Assembly (NCBI GenBank): GCA_005777805.1
Contig: SXLG01000071.1
Span: 1-50,594, forward strand
Length of the DNA: 50,594 bases
Reading direction: 5' to 3'
Source: Pseudomonadota bacterium
GTDB taxonomy: Bacteria > Desulfobacterota > Binatia > UBA12015
Below, piece by piece: positions 33,045 through 42,181 of this stretch. The notes under the pieces were generated by a model that was not told where the DNA came from, made no database searches, and saw nothing but the letters and a program-made list of their open reading frames with translations. The translations under genes were made by a program, and so were the position numbers. Each line of letters starts with the position of its first letter. Position 1 is the first letter of the stretch.

Positions 33045-33704
33045 TTAGGACCGAGCGGGACACTCGCGGGATCGAATCTCGAAGATTTTCCGCAGGATGG
33101 GCTCGGCCACGCGGACCGCGTCGGTCACCGTGATCTCGCGTCCGGGGCATTCCGACTCGAGCGAGGTCATCTCGACCCCCGCCAGGCCGCAGGGGACGAT
33201 CGCACGGAAGCCTGCGAGTGAGCCTCGGCGGACGTTGAGGGCGAAACCGTGTCGGGTCACACCCCGGCGGACCCCGATCCCGATCGACCCGAGCTTGCGC
33301 GGCGGCTCGCTCCGGGTCCACACCCCGGTCAGGCCCGGTCGCCGGGTGGTCGCGAGTTCAAAGGCGTCGCCGATCTGAAGCAGGGCCTCCTCGAGCGCCC
33401 GCAGATGGCGGTGGGCATCACCCGCCCGACGACGGAGGTCCACGATGACCCAGCCGACGAGCTGACCCGGGCCGTGGTAGGTCGCGTCGCCACCCCGGCT
33501 GAGCCGGTGCACCGGGAGTTCTCCGGCGTGTGCCGCGTCGGGCAGATGGGCCACCGCACCACCGCGGCCGGTGGTGTAGACGGGCTTGTGTTCGAGCAGC
33601 AGGACGGTCTCGTGGCCCGCCGCGCATTCGAGCGCGGCTTGTTCTTGCAGGATCAGGGCCTCCTCGAGAGGAAGACAGCCGAGCCAGCGCACGACCAGAG
33701 CCAC
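33045..33704 (-). CDS. lipB: Lipoyl(octanoyl) transferase
   Basis: A 219-residue LipB, which moves octanoyl groups from acyl carrier protein to lipoyl domains. Hallmarks are RGGDATYHGPGQLVGW, GVWT, KLGSIGIGVRRGVTRHGFALNV with the catalytic Lys, and IVPCGLAGVEMTSL with the catalytic Cys. The start is the GTG at 33704. It lies 14 bases after the lpd stop in the same direction, and its likely client, the lipoyl E2, is two genes upstream. LipA is not in the window. Confidence 0.95.
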   Translation of the reverse strand: MALVVRWLGCLPLEEALILQEQAALECAAGHETVLLLEHKPVYTTGRGGAVAHLPDAAHAGELPVHRLSRGGDATYHGPGQLVGWVIVDLRRRAGDAHRHLRALEEALLQIGDAFELATTRRPGLTGVWTRSEPPRKLGSIGIGVRRGVTRHGFALNVRRGSLAGFRAIVPCGLAGVEMTSLESECPGREITVTDAVRVAEPILRKIFEIRSRECPARS

Positions 33705-33718
33705 TCGAGGCGTCCCCT

Positions 33719-35104
33719 CTAGAGATGGATTGCCCGCCCGAGGCAGGCGCGCGCGGCCTCGCCGATGGCCTCGGCAAAGCTCGGGTGGGGATGAATCGTT
33801 GCGGCGAGTTCGTGGACCGTGGCCTCGGCCTCGACCGCGAGCGCGATCTCGCCGATGAGATCACTCGCCGCGGTGCCATAAACGTGCGCGCCGAGGATCT
33901 CGCCGTGCTGCGTATCGGCGAGTAACAGGAGGAAGCCGGCATCGTCGCCGGCCGCGACGGCGCGCCCCAGCGCGCGCCAGGGGACGCGGCCTTCGCGGAG
34001 TTCGTGACCACGGGCGCGGGCCTCGCGGCGGGTCAGACCGATGCTGGCAATTTCTGGGTGGACATAGACGCAGACCGGCATCCGGCGCGGATCGAGCCGA
34101 CCCTCCGGGCGGACGCCGGCCAGCATCTCGACCGCGGCGATGGCCTCGGCCGTGGCGACGTGCGCCAAGGGCGGCGAATCGATGAGGTCGCCGACGGCCA
34201 GCACGCGGGGGCGATTGGTCCGGTACTGGGCATCGACCCGGATTCGCCCGCCCATGAGTTCGATCCCCGCGGCGTGCAGGCCGAGGGTCTCCGCATCGAC
34301 CCGCCGACCGACCGCGACGAGACAGCGTTCCGCTTGTAGTTCGATCGGTGCGCCGCGCTGCTGGCCCTCGATGCGAACCCCGTCGCCCTGGCGCACCACA
34401 CTGCCGATGGCGGTGCTGGTGTGAACGTCGACGCCACGGCGGCGCAGCCCGCGCTCGAGTTCGCGCCCGAGCGTTTCCTCCAGGCCGGGGAGTAGTCCGG
34501 GGCAGGCCTCGATGATTGTGACCGCCACGCCGAAACAGGCCAGCGCGTGCGCGAACTCGACGCCGATCGGACCGCCACCGATGATGGCGATCGACTGCGG
34601 CAAGGTGCTCTCGGCGAGGAAGTCGCGACTCCCGAGGATAGCCGGCGGATCGAGTGGCACGCCGCCAAGGCGGGTCTCGACGGTACCCGTCGCTAGCAGA
34701 ATCGAACGCGCGGCAATCTCGCCCTGACCATCGACGAGCAGAGTTCCCTGCTCGTCGAGGCGCGCGTCGCCACGGATCTGGGGGATGCCGGCACGGCTCA
34801 GCAGCCCTTCGACCCCGTGCGCCATGCGCGCGGCGGCTTCCCGGCTGTGTTCGATCACCCGCGGGTAATCGAAGCCGAGCGTGCCGGGGCGCAGCCCGAG
34901 GGCTTCGCCGCCGCGGGCTCGTGCGTAAGCATCGGCCGACGACAGGATCGCCTTGGAGGGAATGCAGCCCCAGTTGCCGCAGAGTCCGCCGGCGCGCTCT
35001 CGCTCGATGATCACCGTGCGCAGGCCGAGTTGGGTGGCGCGCAGCGCTGCGGCGTAGCCGCCCGGACCGGCGCCGAGAACCGCCAGATCCCAGGGCTCAG
35101 CCAC
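33719..35104 (-). CDS. lpd: Dihydrolipoyl dehydrogenase (E3)
   Basis: A 461-residue flavoprotein disulfide reductase that reoxidises dihydrolipoyl groups with NAD. The FAD loop is VLGAGPGGYAAALRA; the redox pair is in GLCGNWGCIPSKA (Cys-x4-Cys, as the family requires, though the usual TCLNVGC reads LCGNWGC). The NAD loop is IIGGGPIGVEFA, and the C-terminal HPHPSFAEAI carries the catalytic His. The start is the GTG at 35104, overlapping the E2 stop by 8 bases. It forms an operon with E2 and lipB. Confidence 0.94.
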   Translation of the reverse strand: MAEPWDLAVLGAGPGGYAAALRATQLGLRTVIIERERAGGLCGNWGCIPSKAILSSADAYARARGGEALGLRPGTLGFDYPRVIEHSREAAARMAHGVEGLLSRAGIPQIRGDARLDEQGTLLVDGQGEIAARSILLATGTVETRLGGVPLDPPAILGSRDFLAESTLPQSIAIIGGGPIGVEFAHALACFGVAVTIIEACPGLLPGLEETLGRELERGLRRRGVDVHTSTAIGSVVRQGDGVRIEGQQRGAPIELQAERCLVAVGRRVDAETLGLHAAGIELMGGRIRVDAQYRTNRPRVLAVGDLIDSPPLAHVATAEAIAAVEMLAGVRPEGRLDPRRMPVCVYVHPEIASIGLTRREARARGHELREGRVPWRALGRAVAAGDDAGFLLLLADTQHGEILGAHVYGTAASDLIGEIALAVEAEATVHELAATIHPHPSFAEAIGEAARACLGRAIHL

Positions 35105-36662
35105 CCGACCCGCCCTCTTCGTCGTCGCCGTCCCGGCGCACCGCCAACAACAAGCTCACGGGATCCTCGAGCCGAGTGCGCAGGGCGCTGAGCAGGAGGC
35201 CCGCCTGGGCTCCGTCGACGGCACGATGATCGCACGAGAGCGTCAGCACCACACAAGGAGCGACGATCACCCGGCCGTCGCGCACGACTGGCTTCTCCGA
35301 CACCGCACCGACGGCCAGAATCGCGGCTTGCGGCGGATTGATCACCGCGGCGAACCGCTCGACGCCGTACATTCCAAGATTCGAGACCGAGAACGTGCCG
35401 CCGCTCAGCTCCTCGCTGCGCAGCCGGCGGTCACGCGCCCGCTGCGTCAGGTCGCGGGCGCGTGCCGCGAGGGCGAAGAGGTCGAGTTCATCGGCCCGCC
35501 GCAGCACCGGCACCACCAGGCCGTCGGGAACGGCGGTGACGATTCCTAGATTGACCTCGTGCACGATCTCGACGGCGTCGCCGGCGAAGCGCGAGTTGAG
35601 GGCGGGCTGTTCCCTGAGCGCGGCCGCCGTGGCGCACAGGATGAGATGGTTCAGGGTCACGCCCGCCACAGACCCACCCTGGCGGCGCAGCGACTCGCGC
35701 AACCGCAGCAGCTCGTCGAGGCGGGCCGAGGCCTCGACGTAGAAATGCGGCACTTCGCGTTTGCTGAGCGTCATGCGCCGGGCGATCGAGGAACGCATCG
35801 GCGAGAGCGGCACGCGCTCGATACGGCTCGGGGGCGAGACCTCCGGCGCGTCGGCCGGGGCACCGGCCGGGGCGTCGCGCGCGACGCGAACGACCCCGAC
35901 GCGGCCTCGCTCGCCTGCGGCTGGGGACTGCGCTGCCGCGATCTCGGTTCTCGTCGCCGCCGCTGCGGTTATCGGCGTTGTCGGCGTTCGCACTGCGGGC
36001 GCGGGCACCGGCGTGCCCTGCCCGCGCGCCACCGCTGCGGGCACCGACGTGCCTTGTCCTCGCGCCGCCGCCGCGGCCTCGACGTCGCGCTGCAGCACCC
36101 GGCCGCCAGGGCCACTGCCCTGCACCTCTGTCGGGTCAAGACCGAGATCGGCGGCACGGGATCGCGCCAGCGGTGAGGCCCTTCCGCTCGGGGGGACGCG
36201 CGGCGGAAGGAGGGGTGGCGGAAACTCCGCGTCCCCCCCGCCCGGCGCGAGCCCACCTACGGCCGGAGTGGCCGCCGCTGCAAGCGGGTGTGCAGGTGGC
36301 GGTGCGTGGATGTCACCCTGCCCCTCGCGTGCGGCCGCGTCCCCAGTGGCGCCAGCGACCGACTCGACGATGTCGGGAGCGCCCCCCGCAGCCCCAAGCG
36401 GTGCGATTGCGTCGGCGGCGGCGCCACCGGCCGACTCGACGAGCGCGATCACCGCGCCCACCGGCACGCTCTCTCCCTCGGCGACGCGATGCTCGACGAG
36501 TACACCGGCCAGCGCGGACTCGACCTCCATATCTGCCTTGTCGGTCTCGACCTCGACCAGCACGTCGCCGACCGCGATCCGATCCCCGGCTTGCTTCAAC
36601 CAGCGCAGGATTCGCCCGCCCTCCATCGTGTCGGAGAGCTTGGGCATCGTTACGTTCGGCAT
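35097..36662 (-). CDS. 2-oxo acid dehydrogenase E2 component (dihydrolipoyl acyltransferase)
   Basis: A 521-residue E2, probably of a pyruvate-type complex. It has an N-terminal lipoyl domain (MPKLSDTMEGG; lipoyl Lys in VETDKADME), an Ala/Gly/Pro-rich linker, a peripheral-subunit-binding domain (SPLARSRAADLGLDP ... GPGGRVLQRDV), and a second long Ala/Pro linker in which ARGQGTxVPA occurs twice. The catalytic domain carries SCDHRAVDGAQAG with the active-site His and Asp. The MPKLSDTMEGG start is typical of pyruvate dehydrogenase E2. No E1 gene is present between this gene and rnhB. The ATG at 36662 begins the lipoyl domain directly. Confidence 0.92.
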   Translation of the reverse strand: MPNVTMPKLSDTMEGGRILRWLKQAGDRIAVGDVLVEVETDKADMEVESALAGVLVEHRVAEGESVPVGAVIALVESAGGAAADAIAPLGAAGGAPDIVESVAGATGDAAAREGQGDIHAPPPAHPLAAAATPAVGGLAPGGGDAEFPPPLLPPRVPPSGRASPLARSRAADLGLDPTEVQGSGPGGRVLQRDVEAAAAARGQGTSVPAAVARGQGTPVPAPAVRTPTTPITAAAATRTEIAAAQSPAAGERGRVGVVRVARDAPAGAPADAPEVSPPSRIERVPLSPMRSSIARRMTLSKREVPHFYVEASARLDELLRLRESLRRQGGSVAGVTLNHLILCATAAALREQPALNSRFAGDAVEIVHEVNLGIVTAVPDGLVVPVLRRADELDLFALAARARDLTQRARDRRLRSEELSGGTFSVSNLGMYGVERFAAVINPPQAAILAVGAVSEKPVVRDGRVIVAPCVVLTLSCDHRAVDGAQAGLLLSALRTRLEDPVSLLLAVRRDGDDEEGGSGG

Positions 36663-36762
36663 CGTCGCGTCTCCGTGGCGGGGCGGGCGGCCGGCCCGGC
36701 GGTCCATTCTGGCGCTGCGCGCCCGGCGCGCCAAGCGTGGCGCGATCCGCGCCCGCCCAGGC

Positions 36763-37443
36763 TCAAACCGGCGCCGTGGCCGACAGGTCGGCGAAGGCGT
36801 GGCCCCGGTCCTGGGCGGCGCGGCGCACGGGGGCGTAGCTCAGTCGGTGGATCGGGCACGGGCCGAGCCGCGCGAGAGCTTCGAGATGGGCCCGGGTGCC
36901 GTACCCGACGTGCCGCGCAAAGCCGTAGGCCGGAAAGCGTTCGTCGTAGGCGTGCATCAGGCGGTCCCGGAAGACCTTGGCCACGATCGACGCCGCGCCG
37001 ATCGAATGGATGCGCGCATCGCCGCGCACGATCGCCGTCTGCGGCACACCCACCCCCGACAAGCTGCGCGCGTCGATCAGCAGATGGTCGGGCGCCTCGG
37101 GCAGCGCGTCGAGGGCCCGTCGCATTGCACAGAGTCCCCCCTGGAAAGGGTTCAGCACATCGACCTCCGCGGCCTCGACCACGCCGATGCCGATGCCAAG
37201 AGCGGCGGCGCGGATCTCGCCGTCGAGTCGCGTCCGGCGGGCGGCCGAGAGCTTCTTCGAGTCGCGCACCCCATCGACATGGCCACCCGGAGGCAGCACG
37301 ACCGCGGCCGCCACGATGGGTCCGGCGAGAGGGCCGACGCCGACCTCGTCGAGTCCCGCGACGCGCAGAAAGCCGCGACCCCAGAGATCCTGCTCGAGCA
37401 GCAGCAGCGACTCGTCGCCCCGCCCTTCACCCCGCTGCGCCAC
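36763..37443 (-). CDS. rnhB: Ribonuclease HII with altered GRG motif
   Basis: A 226-residue RNase HII, which cuts RNA at ribonucleotides embedded in DNA. The catalytic Asp-Glu pair is present in GLDEVGVGPLAGP, and RDSKKLS, LLIDARS, RGDARIHSIGAASIVAK and RDRLM carry the other conserved sites. In place of the GRG (or GKG) that contacts the ribonucleotide junction, it reads GVG. Downstream, YGFARHVGYGTRAH replaces the common HKGYxT. These changes may alter substrate choice. The GTG start at 37443 precedes a normal N-terminal segment. It does not overlap its neighbours. Confidence 0.9.
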   Translation of the reverse strand: MAQRGEGRGDESLLLLEQDLWGRGFLRVAGLDEVGVGPLAGPIVAAAVVLPPGGHVDGVRDSKKLSAARRTRLDGEIRAAALGIGIGVVEAAEVDVLNPFQGGLCAMRRALDALPEAPDHLLIDARSLSGVGVPQTAIVRGDARIHSIGAASIVAKVFRDRLMHAYDERFPAYGFARHVGYGTRAHLEALARLGPCPIHRLSYAPVRRAAQDRGHAFADLSATAPV

Positions 37444-37562
37444 CGCGGCCGAGCCTGCCGGACATCCACCGGCGCGTCCAGTCCATACGCGTGGATCGGC
37501 GCGGGTCTCCGAGGTTGCGCGCTCCGGAGGCGGGTGGTGAAGCAGCGCCCGGAGGAATCACG

Positions 37563-38735
37563 ATGTCCGAGAGTGCTGACACCGATCTGATCGCTGCTGT
37601 TCGGAGCTTCGTCGAGAAGGAGGTCAAGCCGGTCGCCAACGAACTCGAACACCGCAACGAGTACCCCCAGGCGCTGGTCGAGCAGATGAAGGCGCTGGGC
37701 CTCTTCGGGGCCACGATCCCCGAGGCTTTCGGCGGCCTCGGCCTCAGCGTCACGACCTACGCGCGCATCGTCGAGGAACTCTGCCGCGGCTGGATGACCC
37801 TCTCGGGCATCCTCAATACCCATTTGATGGTGGCTTACGTCATTCGTGTTTTTGGCAACGACGAGCAGCGCCAGCGCTTCCTGCCGGCCATGGCACGCGG
37901 CGAGAAACGCGCCGCCTTTGGCCTCACCGAGCCTCATGCCGGCAGCGACGCCCAGGCGATCCGCACCCTCGCCCGGCGCAGTGGCGACGCCTACGTCATC
38001 AACGGGACCAAGATGTGGTCGACCAACGCGCGCACCGGCACGATGTTCGGGCTGGTCGTCAAGACCAACCCCGAGGCCGAACCGCGCCACACCGGCATCT
38101 CCTACCTGATCGCCGAGAAAGGCGGGCCCGGCTGCACCATCAGCCGCGACCTGCCCAAGCTCGGCTACAAGGGCGTCGAGTCGGCCGAGGTCTGTTTCGA
38201 GGACTTCCAGATCCCGGCCGCGAATCTGATCGGGCGCGAGGGCGAAGGCTTCAAGTACATCATGACGGGCCTCGAGGTTGGCCGCGTGAACATCGCGGCG
38301 CGTGCTGTCGGCGTGGCGCAAGCGGCCTTCGAGGACGCCCTGCGCTACGCCCAGGAGCGCGAGACCTTCGGCAAGCCGAGCTGCGAGCACCAGGCGATCC
38401 AACTCAAGCTCGCCGACATGGCGACCAAGATCGAGGCGGCCCGCCTCCTCACCTATCGCGCCGCGGCGATGAAGGACTCGGGCGAGCGCAGCGACATCGA
38501 GGCCGGCATGGCCAAGCTCTTCGCCTCCGAGACCTGCCAGGAGGTCGCCCTCGAAGCGATGCGCATCCACGGCGGCTACGGCTACAGCCAAGAGTTCAAT
38601 GTCGAGCGCTATTACCGCGACGCGCCGCTGATGATCATCGGCGAGGGCACCAACGAGATCCAGCGCCTCGTCATCGCCCGCGGCCTGCTCCGGCGCGCCG
38701 GCTACGTCCGCCCGCCGCACGTCCGCGACGACTGA
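37563..38735 (+). CDS. Acyl-CoA dehydrogenase
   Basis: A 390-residue flavoprotein acyl-CoA dehydrogenase, normal length. FAD and substrate motifs are FGLTEPHAGSDAQ, MWSTNARTG, FGKPSCEHQAIQ and IHGGYGYSQEFNVERYYRDA; the catalytic Glu is in IGEGTNEIQ, the position used by short/medium-chain type enzymes. It oxidises acyl-CoA to 2-enoyl-CoA, which fits with the crotonases and CoA ligases elsewhere in the window. The ATG at 37563 lies 6 bases after GGAGGA. It is monocistronic, divergent from rnhB. Confidence 0.94.
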   Translation: MSESADTDLIAAVRSFVEKEVKPVANELEHRNEYPQALVEQMKALGLFGATIPEAFGGLGLSVTTYARIVEELCRGWMTLSGILNTHLMVAYVIRVFGNDEQRQRFLPAMARGEKRAAFGLTEPHAGSDAQAIRTLARRSGDAYVINGTKMWSTNARTGTMFGLVVKTNPEAEPRHTGISYLIAEKGGPGCTISRDLPKLGYKGVESAEVCFEDFQIPAANLIGREGEGFKYIMTGLEVGRVNIAARAVGVAQAAFEDALRYAQERETFGKPSCEHQAIQLKLADMATKIEAARLLTYRAAAMKDSGERSDIEAGMAKLFASETCQEVALEAMRIHGGYGYSQEFNVERYYRDAPLMIIGEGTNEIQRLVIARGLLRRAGYVRPPHVRDD

Positions 38736-38828
38736 CCGGGCTTGGCTCGAGCGGTCTTCCCACGCGAGCTGGACAGGGGATGGGCTCCAAGACCCGCAGG
38801 AGTCCTCTTCAAGTTCGCTCTTCCGAGC

Positions 38829-39340
38829 CTACTGCGGCACGCACCCTGCGCCGTTGAGGAAGACGCTCCCGCCGACAACGCTCAGCGACGGCATTTCTGT
38901 CTTGCAGGTCGGGTTGGTTGGCTGGCTGCAACCAATGAGGTCGAAGGCCTCGGTGTGGAGCGAGGGCGGAATGTCCTGCTCGCAGGCATTCCGCACGTAG
39001 TCCTTCGCCGTGCCCGTTCCCGCGCAATCGAGGTTGCTGGCAAACTGCACAAACGAGAACGACCGGTCGGCGCCGCAACGAATGTCGTTCGCCGAGTTCT
39101 CGTGTTGCTGCCCAGTGGGGCCGACTGCCCGCCAACCGTGGCAGTCCGAAGCCGCCACGTCGACGGGTCACGCAGGGGTGTTCTGGCCGCCGCAGGCCGA
39201 ATTGGGCCGGGTCCTGAGCCAGACCACGGGCGACACGCATTCCTTTGCCGGGATCGGCGCGCCGCCGCCCTCGTCAGACCCGAACAATCTGCCAGTAGCC
39301 CCGCGAAGAGCACGCCGCCGAACTTCCCCTTCCTGCGCAT
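38829..39340 (-). pseudogene. Broken lipoprotein gene
   Basis: A small exported lipoprotein gene interrupted twice. The ATG at 39340 has an excellent ribosome site (GGGGAGG) and starts a signal sequence, MRRKGKFGGVLFAGLLADC, whose Cys would be lipidated. At 39279-39280 one missing base moves the frame; restoring it gives CSGSDEGGGAPIPAKEC, a normal mature lipoprotein start. In that frame a TGA at 39168-39170 interrupts the reading, and the same frame continues (DVAASDCHGWRAVG) to the stop at 38829. The mature part has nine or ten cysteines, suggesting a disulfide-rich surface protein. Two errors in the assembly would be the alternative to decay. Confidence 0.65.
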
Positions 39341-39439
39341 CCTGATCCTCCCCTTCTTGGGTAGGCTCCGTCCGAATGAAGACGAGTACGGGCGCCGGAG
39401 GAAACGAGCCCGCACGCCGGGGGCCCCGCGACCGTCCGG

Positions 39440-40579
39440 TCATCCATTCATGATCCCGGCGAGATCCGCCAGCGCCTCGCCGACCGGCCATATCTCGATC
39501 CCGTTTTCGTGCCAGCGGCGCGGACCGGTGTGGAGCAGGTAGGAACGCGCCATGGGGAAGTCCTCCCGGAAGCGACGCAGACCGCGCAGATCCTCGCTGC
39601 GCACGCGAGAGGATCGCTTCACCTCGATGGCGATCAGGCCGCGTTCACCATAGAGTACAAAGTCCACCTCGTCGCCGGCCGCGGTGCGCCAGTAGTGGAT
39701 CGAATAGCCGAGGTCGAGATAGTCGTTCCACGCTCGGAGCTGTTCCAGGACGAGGGTCTCCAGCGCTGGCCCCTCGATCTCTTCGGTGGCGTCGAGCGGT
39801 CCCCGCGGTCGCAACGCGTGAAACACCCCCACGTCGAAGAAAAAGAACTTGGGATGTGCGACGAGCCGCCGCTGCGCGCGGCGCTTGAAGACCGGCAGGC
39901 GGACGGCGATCAGGAGGTCCTCGAGGATCGTGAAGTAGTCCTCGACCACCTTGGCGTGGACGCCACAGTCACGTGCGACAGCGGCCATGTTGAGTGGAGC
40001 GGCCTGAGAGAAGCTCGCGGCCTGCAAGAAGCGACTGAAGGCGCTCAAATTGCGGGCAAGGCCCTCCTGCTGAACCTCCTCGCGCAGGTAGCTCGTGACG
40101 TAGCTCGCAAGATAGGCCTTGGGATCCCGGGTCGTACAGGCGAAGGGAAGGCCGCCGTAGCGCAGTGCCCGCCCGAGTTCGAAGTCCTTGCCGAGTTCGG
40201 ATGCTGTCAGCGGATGCATGAAGCGCGTCAAGGCGCGTCCGGCGAGCAGATTGACGCCACGGGCACGTAGCTTACGCGCGCTCGATCCGGTCAACGCGAA
40301 GCGCAGTCGTCTCGATTCGATCAGGCGATGCACCTCGTTCAGGAGCTGCGGCACTCGCTGCACTTCGTCGATCACCACCCAGCCCCGGTGCGCTGCGGGG
40401 ATCAGGGATCCGAGGAGTTGGGGCGTGGCCAGGAGCCGCGTGTAAACCTCCGAGTCGAGCAGGTCGAAGGTGGGCATGCCGGAGAAGCGCTCGGTGATCC
40501 ATGCGGTCTTCCCGGTGCCGCGCGGCCCAAAGAGGAAGAAGCTCTGGCGCTCGGGGGCCCTGAGCAATCGCGAATACAT
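39440..40579 (-). CDS. AAA-family ATPase with C-terminal DUF4143
   Basis: A 379-residue member of the family combining an AAA_14 ATPase and DUF4143. Walker A is FGPRGTGKT (residues 18-26), Walker B is WVVIDEVQRV, and sensor-like ALTGSSARKLR follows. The second part has the PLTASELG motif and a C-terminal nuclease-fold segment (DEVDFVLYGERGLIAIEVKRS). The latter matches the restriction-endonuclease-like E-x-K pattern (Ile-Glu-Val-Lys). Function in most bacteria is undefined; these genes are scattered and often mobile. The region just upstream is unusually AT-rich for this window, which is compatible with transfer. Confidence 0.9.
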   Translation of the reverse strand: MYSRLLRAPERQSFFLFGPRGTGKTAWITERFSGMPTFDLLDSEVYTRLLATPQLLGSLIPAAHRGWVVIDEVQRVPQLLNEVHRLIESRRLRFALTGSSARKLRARGVNLLAGRALTRFMHPLTASELGKDFELGRALRYGGLPFACTTRDPKAYLASYVTSYLREEVQQEGLARNLSAFSRFLQAASFSQAAPLNMAAVARDCGVHAKVVEDYFTILEDLLIAVRLPVFKRRAQRRLVAHPKFFFFDVGVFHALRPRGPLDATEEIEGPALETLVLEQLRAWNDYLDLGYSIHYWRTAAGDEVDFVLYGERGLIAIEVKRSSRVRSEDLRGLRRFREDFPMARSYLLHTGPRRWHENGIEIWPVGEALADLAGIMNG

Positions 40580-40978
40580 AAGTCCTTTTTATACTTAGAA
40601 AACGACTCAGCAAGTCGGAACTACACCGCAGGATCCACGCCCCACCCTCTGGCCCACCCGAGCCTGTTCCCCCGGAACGGACTCGGGGACGTCCCGCCGA
40701 TCCAACGCCGCCGCGCATCGGCGCCGTCGGCCTCACGCCGCCGTGCGACGTTTCTCCTCTGAACATGGATTGTCTGGGGTGCTCAAGAGGCCTCCCGTGA
40801 GGCAGCGGAGGGAATCGCCGGCCACCGGGGTCATCTGCGGGGTCTACCTCCGGCGTGGCTGCGAATCCTCTCGAAGCATGAGCCGCTTCCGATCGCGGGC
40901 GCGAGCATGACGCATCCGTGCGGCGGTATCAGCGCGAGAACCTGCGAGATGGACGAGGCGCCGGCGGGGCGGAGGTCG
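40580..40978. promoter_or_regulatory. Upstream region of the ATPase gene, otherwise empty
   Basis: This 399-base gap has no convincing gene. Next to the ATPase start lies the most AT-rich patch of the area (40580-40602), with AAGGA (40583-40587, minus strand) as a ribosome site. A 5-bp inverted repeat (CGACT/AGTCG, 40603-40617) could be an operator. The remainder (40620-40978) is GC-rich, and I see nothing in it. Confidence 0.4.
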
Positions 40979-42181
40979 CTACTCGCCCGCGGAAACGACC
41001 CGCGATGCCGAGGCCGGACGAGAGCCGTCGATCCGCTCGACCATCTCGGCGACCAGGCGGACACCGTCGAAGTACTCGCGGGCGAGTTCGCGGGCGTGGC
41101 GGGCGTGGCGATCGTAATCCGCCTCGACGCTGCGCAGGGCCGCCACCGCGTCGTCGGCTGTGCTGAAGGACACGAGCCCATCGCCCCAGGGCACGCCTCC
41201 CGCCGGGCCGGTGGCGGGCGTTACGACCGGGCGACCCGCCGCGAGGTAGCAGACCGCGCGATCGCTGAACCAGCCGGATTCAGTATCGACGTAGATCGGC
41301 TTGGCCGGCGTCAACTCGCCGCGCGAGTCGCGGATGAAGCGGCGGTACTCGTCCGCATCGGCGGAGATCTCGACCGGATCGGCAAGTTCCCAACCGCCCG
41401 CGCGGAAGGACTGCACCTCGTCGGCGCGGTCGGGTTCGAGCGCCCCGAGCGCGCGTACCCCGGCGCGTCCGGGCACGGCCGCGAGAGCACGGAAACCCGC
41501 GTCCTTGGACCAACGCAGCCGGCGGCCCTGCCAGAGCACGTCCTTGCCCTCATTGCGCCAGGTCCCGAGCGTCGTCCACGCGGCTCCCGGCGCGGCCGGC
41601 GCGGCCTCCCAGAGGTCGGTGAGCACGGGCGGGCGGGTGCCCGTCCATTCGAGCCCAGCCGGGCAGCGACCCGAGCGATCAAGAATACCGGGGCCGTAGG
41701 TGAAGCGGACCGGATGCCGGCTCAGTTGCTCGCGCAGTGCCGTGTCGCCCTCGACGGCCCGGATCTGCTCGGTCAGCGGATCGGTCTGGACGTAGACGAG
41801 CGTCGCGCCGCCGCGTTCGTGACGCTCGTCGATGCGCGCCGCGCCGCAGATGTTCCAGATCGAGTGCGCACTGGCGAGCAAGTCCTCGACCTCGTCGGCC
41901 GGAAGCCCGAAGCCCGAGCCGTCGCGCGGATCGCGCAGTGCCCAGCAGTCATCAAGGCCGAATTGCCCGAGCGCTTCACCCAGAAAGCGCGCGCTGGGCG
42001 CGGGATCGGTGATCATTGTCTTCTCGCGCGGCGCGTAGAGCGGGCCGCCGAGATCCTCGACGTAGGTGACGTCGAAGCCGAGGCGCCGCAGCGGGATCAG
42101 GTAGTGCAGCGCCTGCCACACCATGCCGGCCATCGGCCAGCGTGCCACGAGTCCGAGCACCACCACGCGGGGTCTGGTCAC
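40979..42181 (-). CDS. GT-B glycosyltransferase, CgeB-like
   Basis: A 400-residue glycosyltransferase-like protein. The N-terminus (VVVLGLVARWPMAGMVWQALHYLIPLRRLGFDVTYVED) fits a GT-B Rossmann half. The C-terminal half has ESGWFSDRAVCYLAAGRPVVTPATG, the nucleotide-sugar-binding pattern seen in CgeB-type family-1 transferases. Acceptor and sugar donor are unknown. The start is the GTG at 42181. It is downstream of the ABC exporter and the glycosidase-GT2 fusion in the same direction, so it probably serves the same glycan pathway. Confidence 0.82.
   Translation of the reverse strand: MTRPRVVVLGLVARWPMAGMVWQALHYLIPLRRLGFDVTYVEDLGGPLYAPREKTMITDPAPSARFLGEALGQFGLDDCWALRDPRDGSGFGLPADEVEDLLASAHSIWNICGAARIDERHERGGATLVYVQTDPLTEQIRAVEGDTALREQLSRHPVRFTYGPGILDRSGRCPAGLEWTGTRPPVLTDLWEAAPAAPGAAWTTLGTWRNEGKDVLWQGRRLRWSKDAGFRALAAVPGRAGVRALGALEPDRADEVQSFRAGGWELADPVEISADADEYRRFIRDSRGELTPAKPIYVDTESGWFSDRAVCYLAAGRPVVTPATGPAGGVPWGDGLVSFSTADDAVAALRSVEADYDRHARHARELAREYFDGVRLVAEMVERIDGSRPASASRVVSAGE

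Noticed and set aside
35761-37590. Long + frames opposite E2 and rnhB
   Set aside because: The Pro/Ser/Ala composition is the complement of the E2 linker; the E2 and RNase HII motifs are on -.
38882-39415. A separate 177-codon protein at the lipoprotein pseudogene
   Set aside because: Only its signal-peptide part is real; the rest is an out-of-frame read-through of the Cys-rich lipoprotein.
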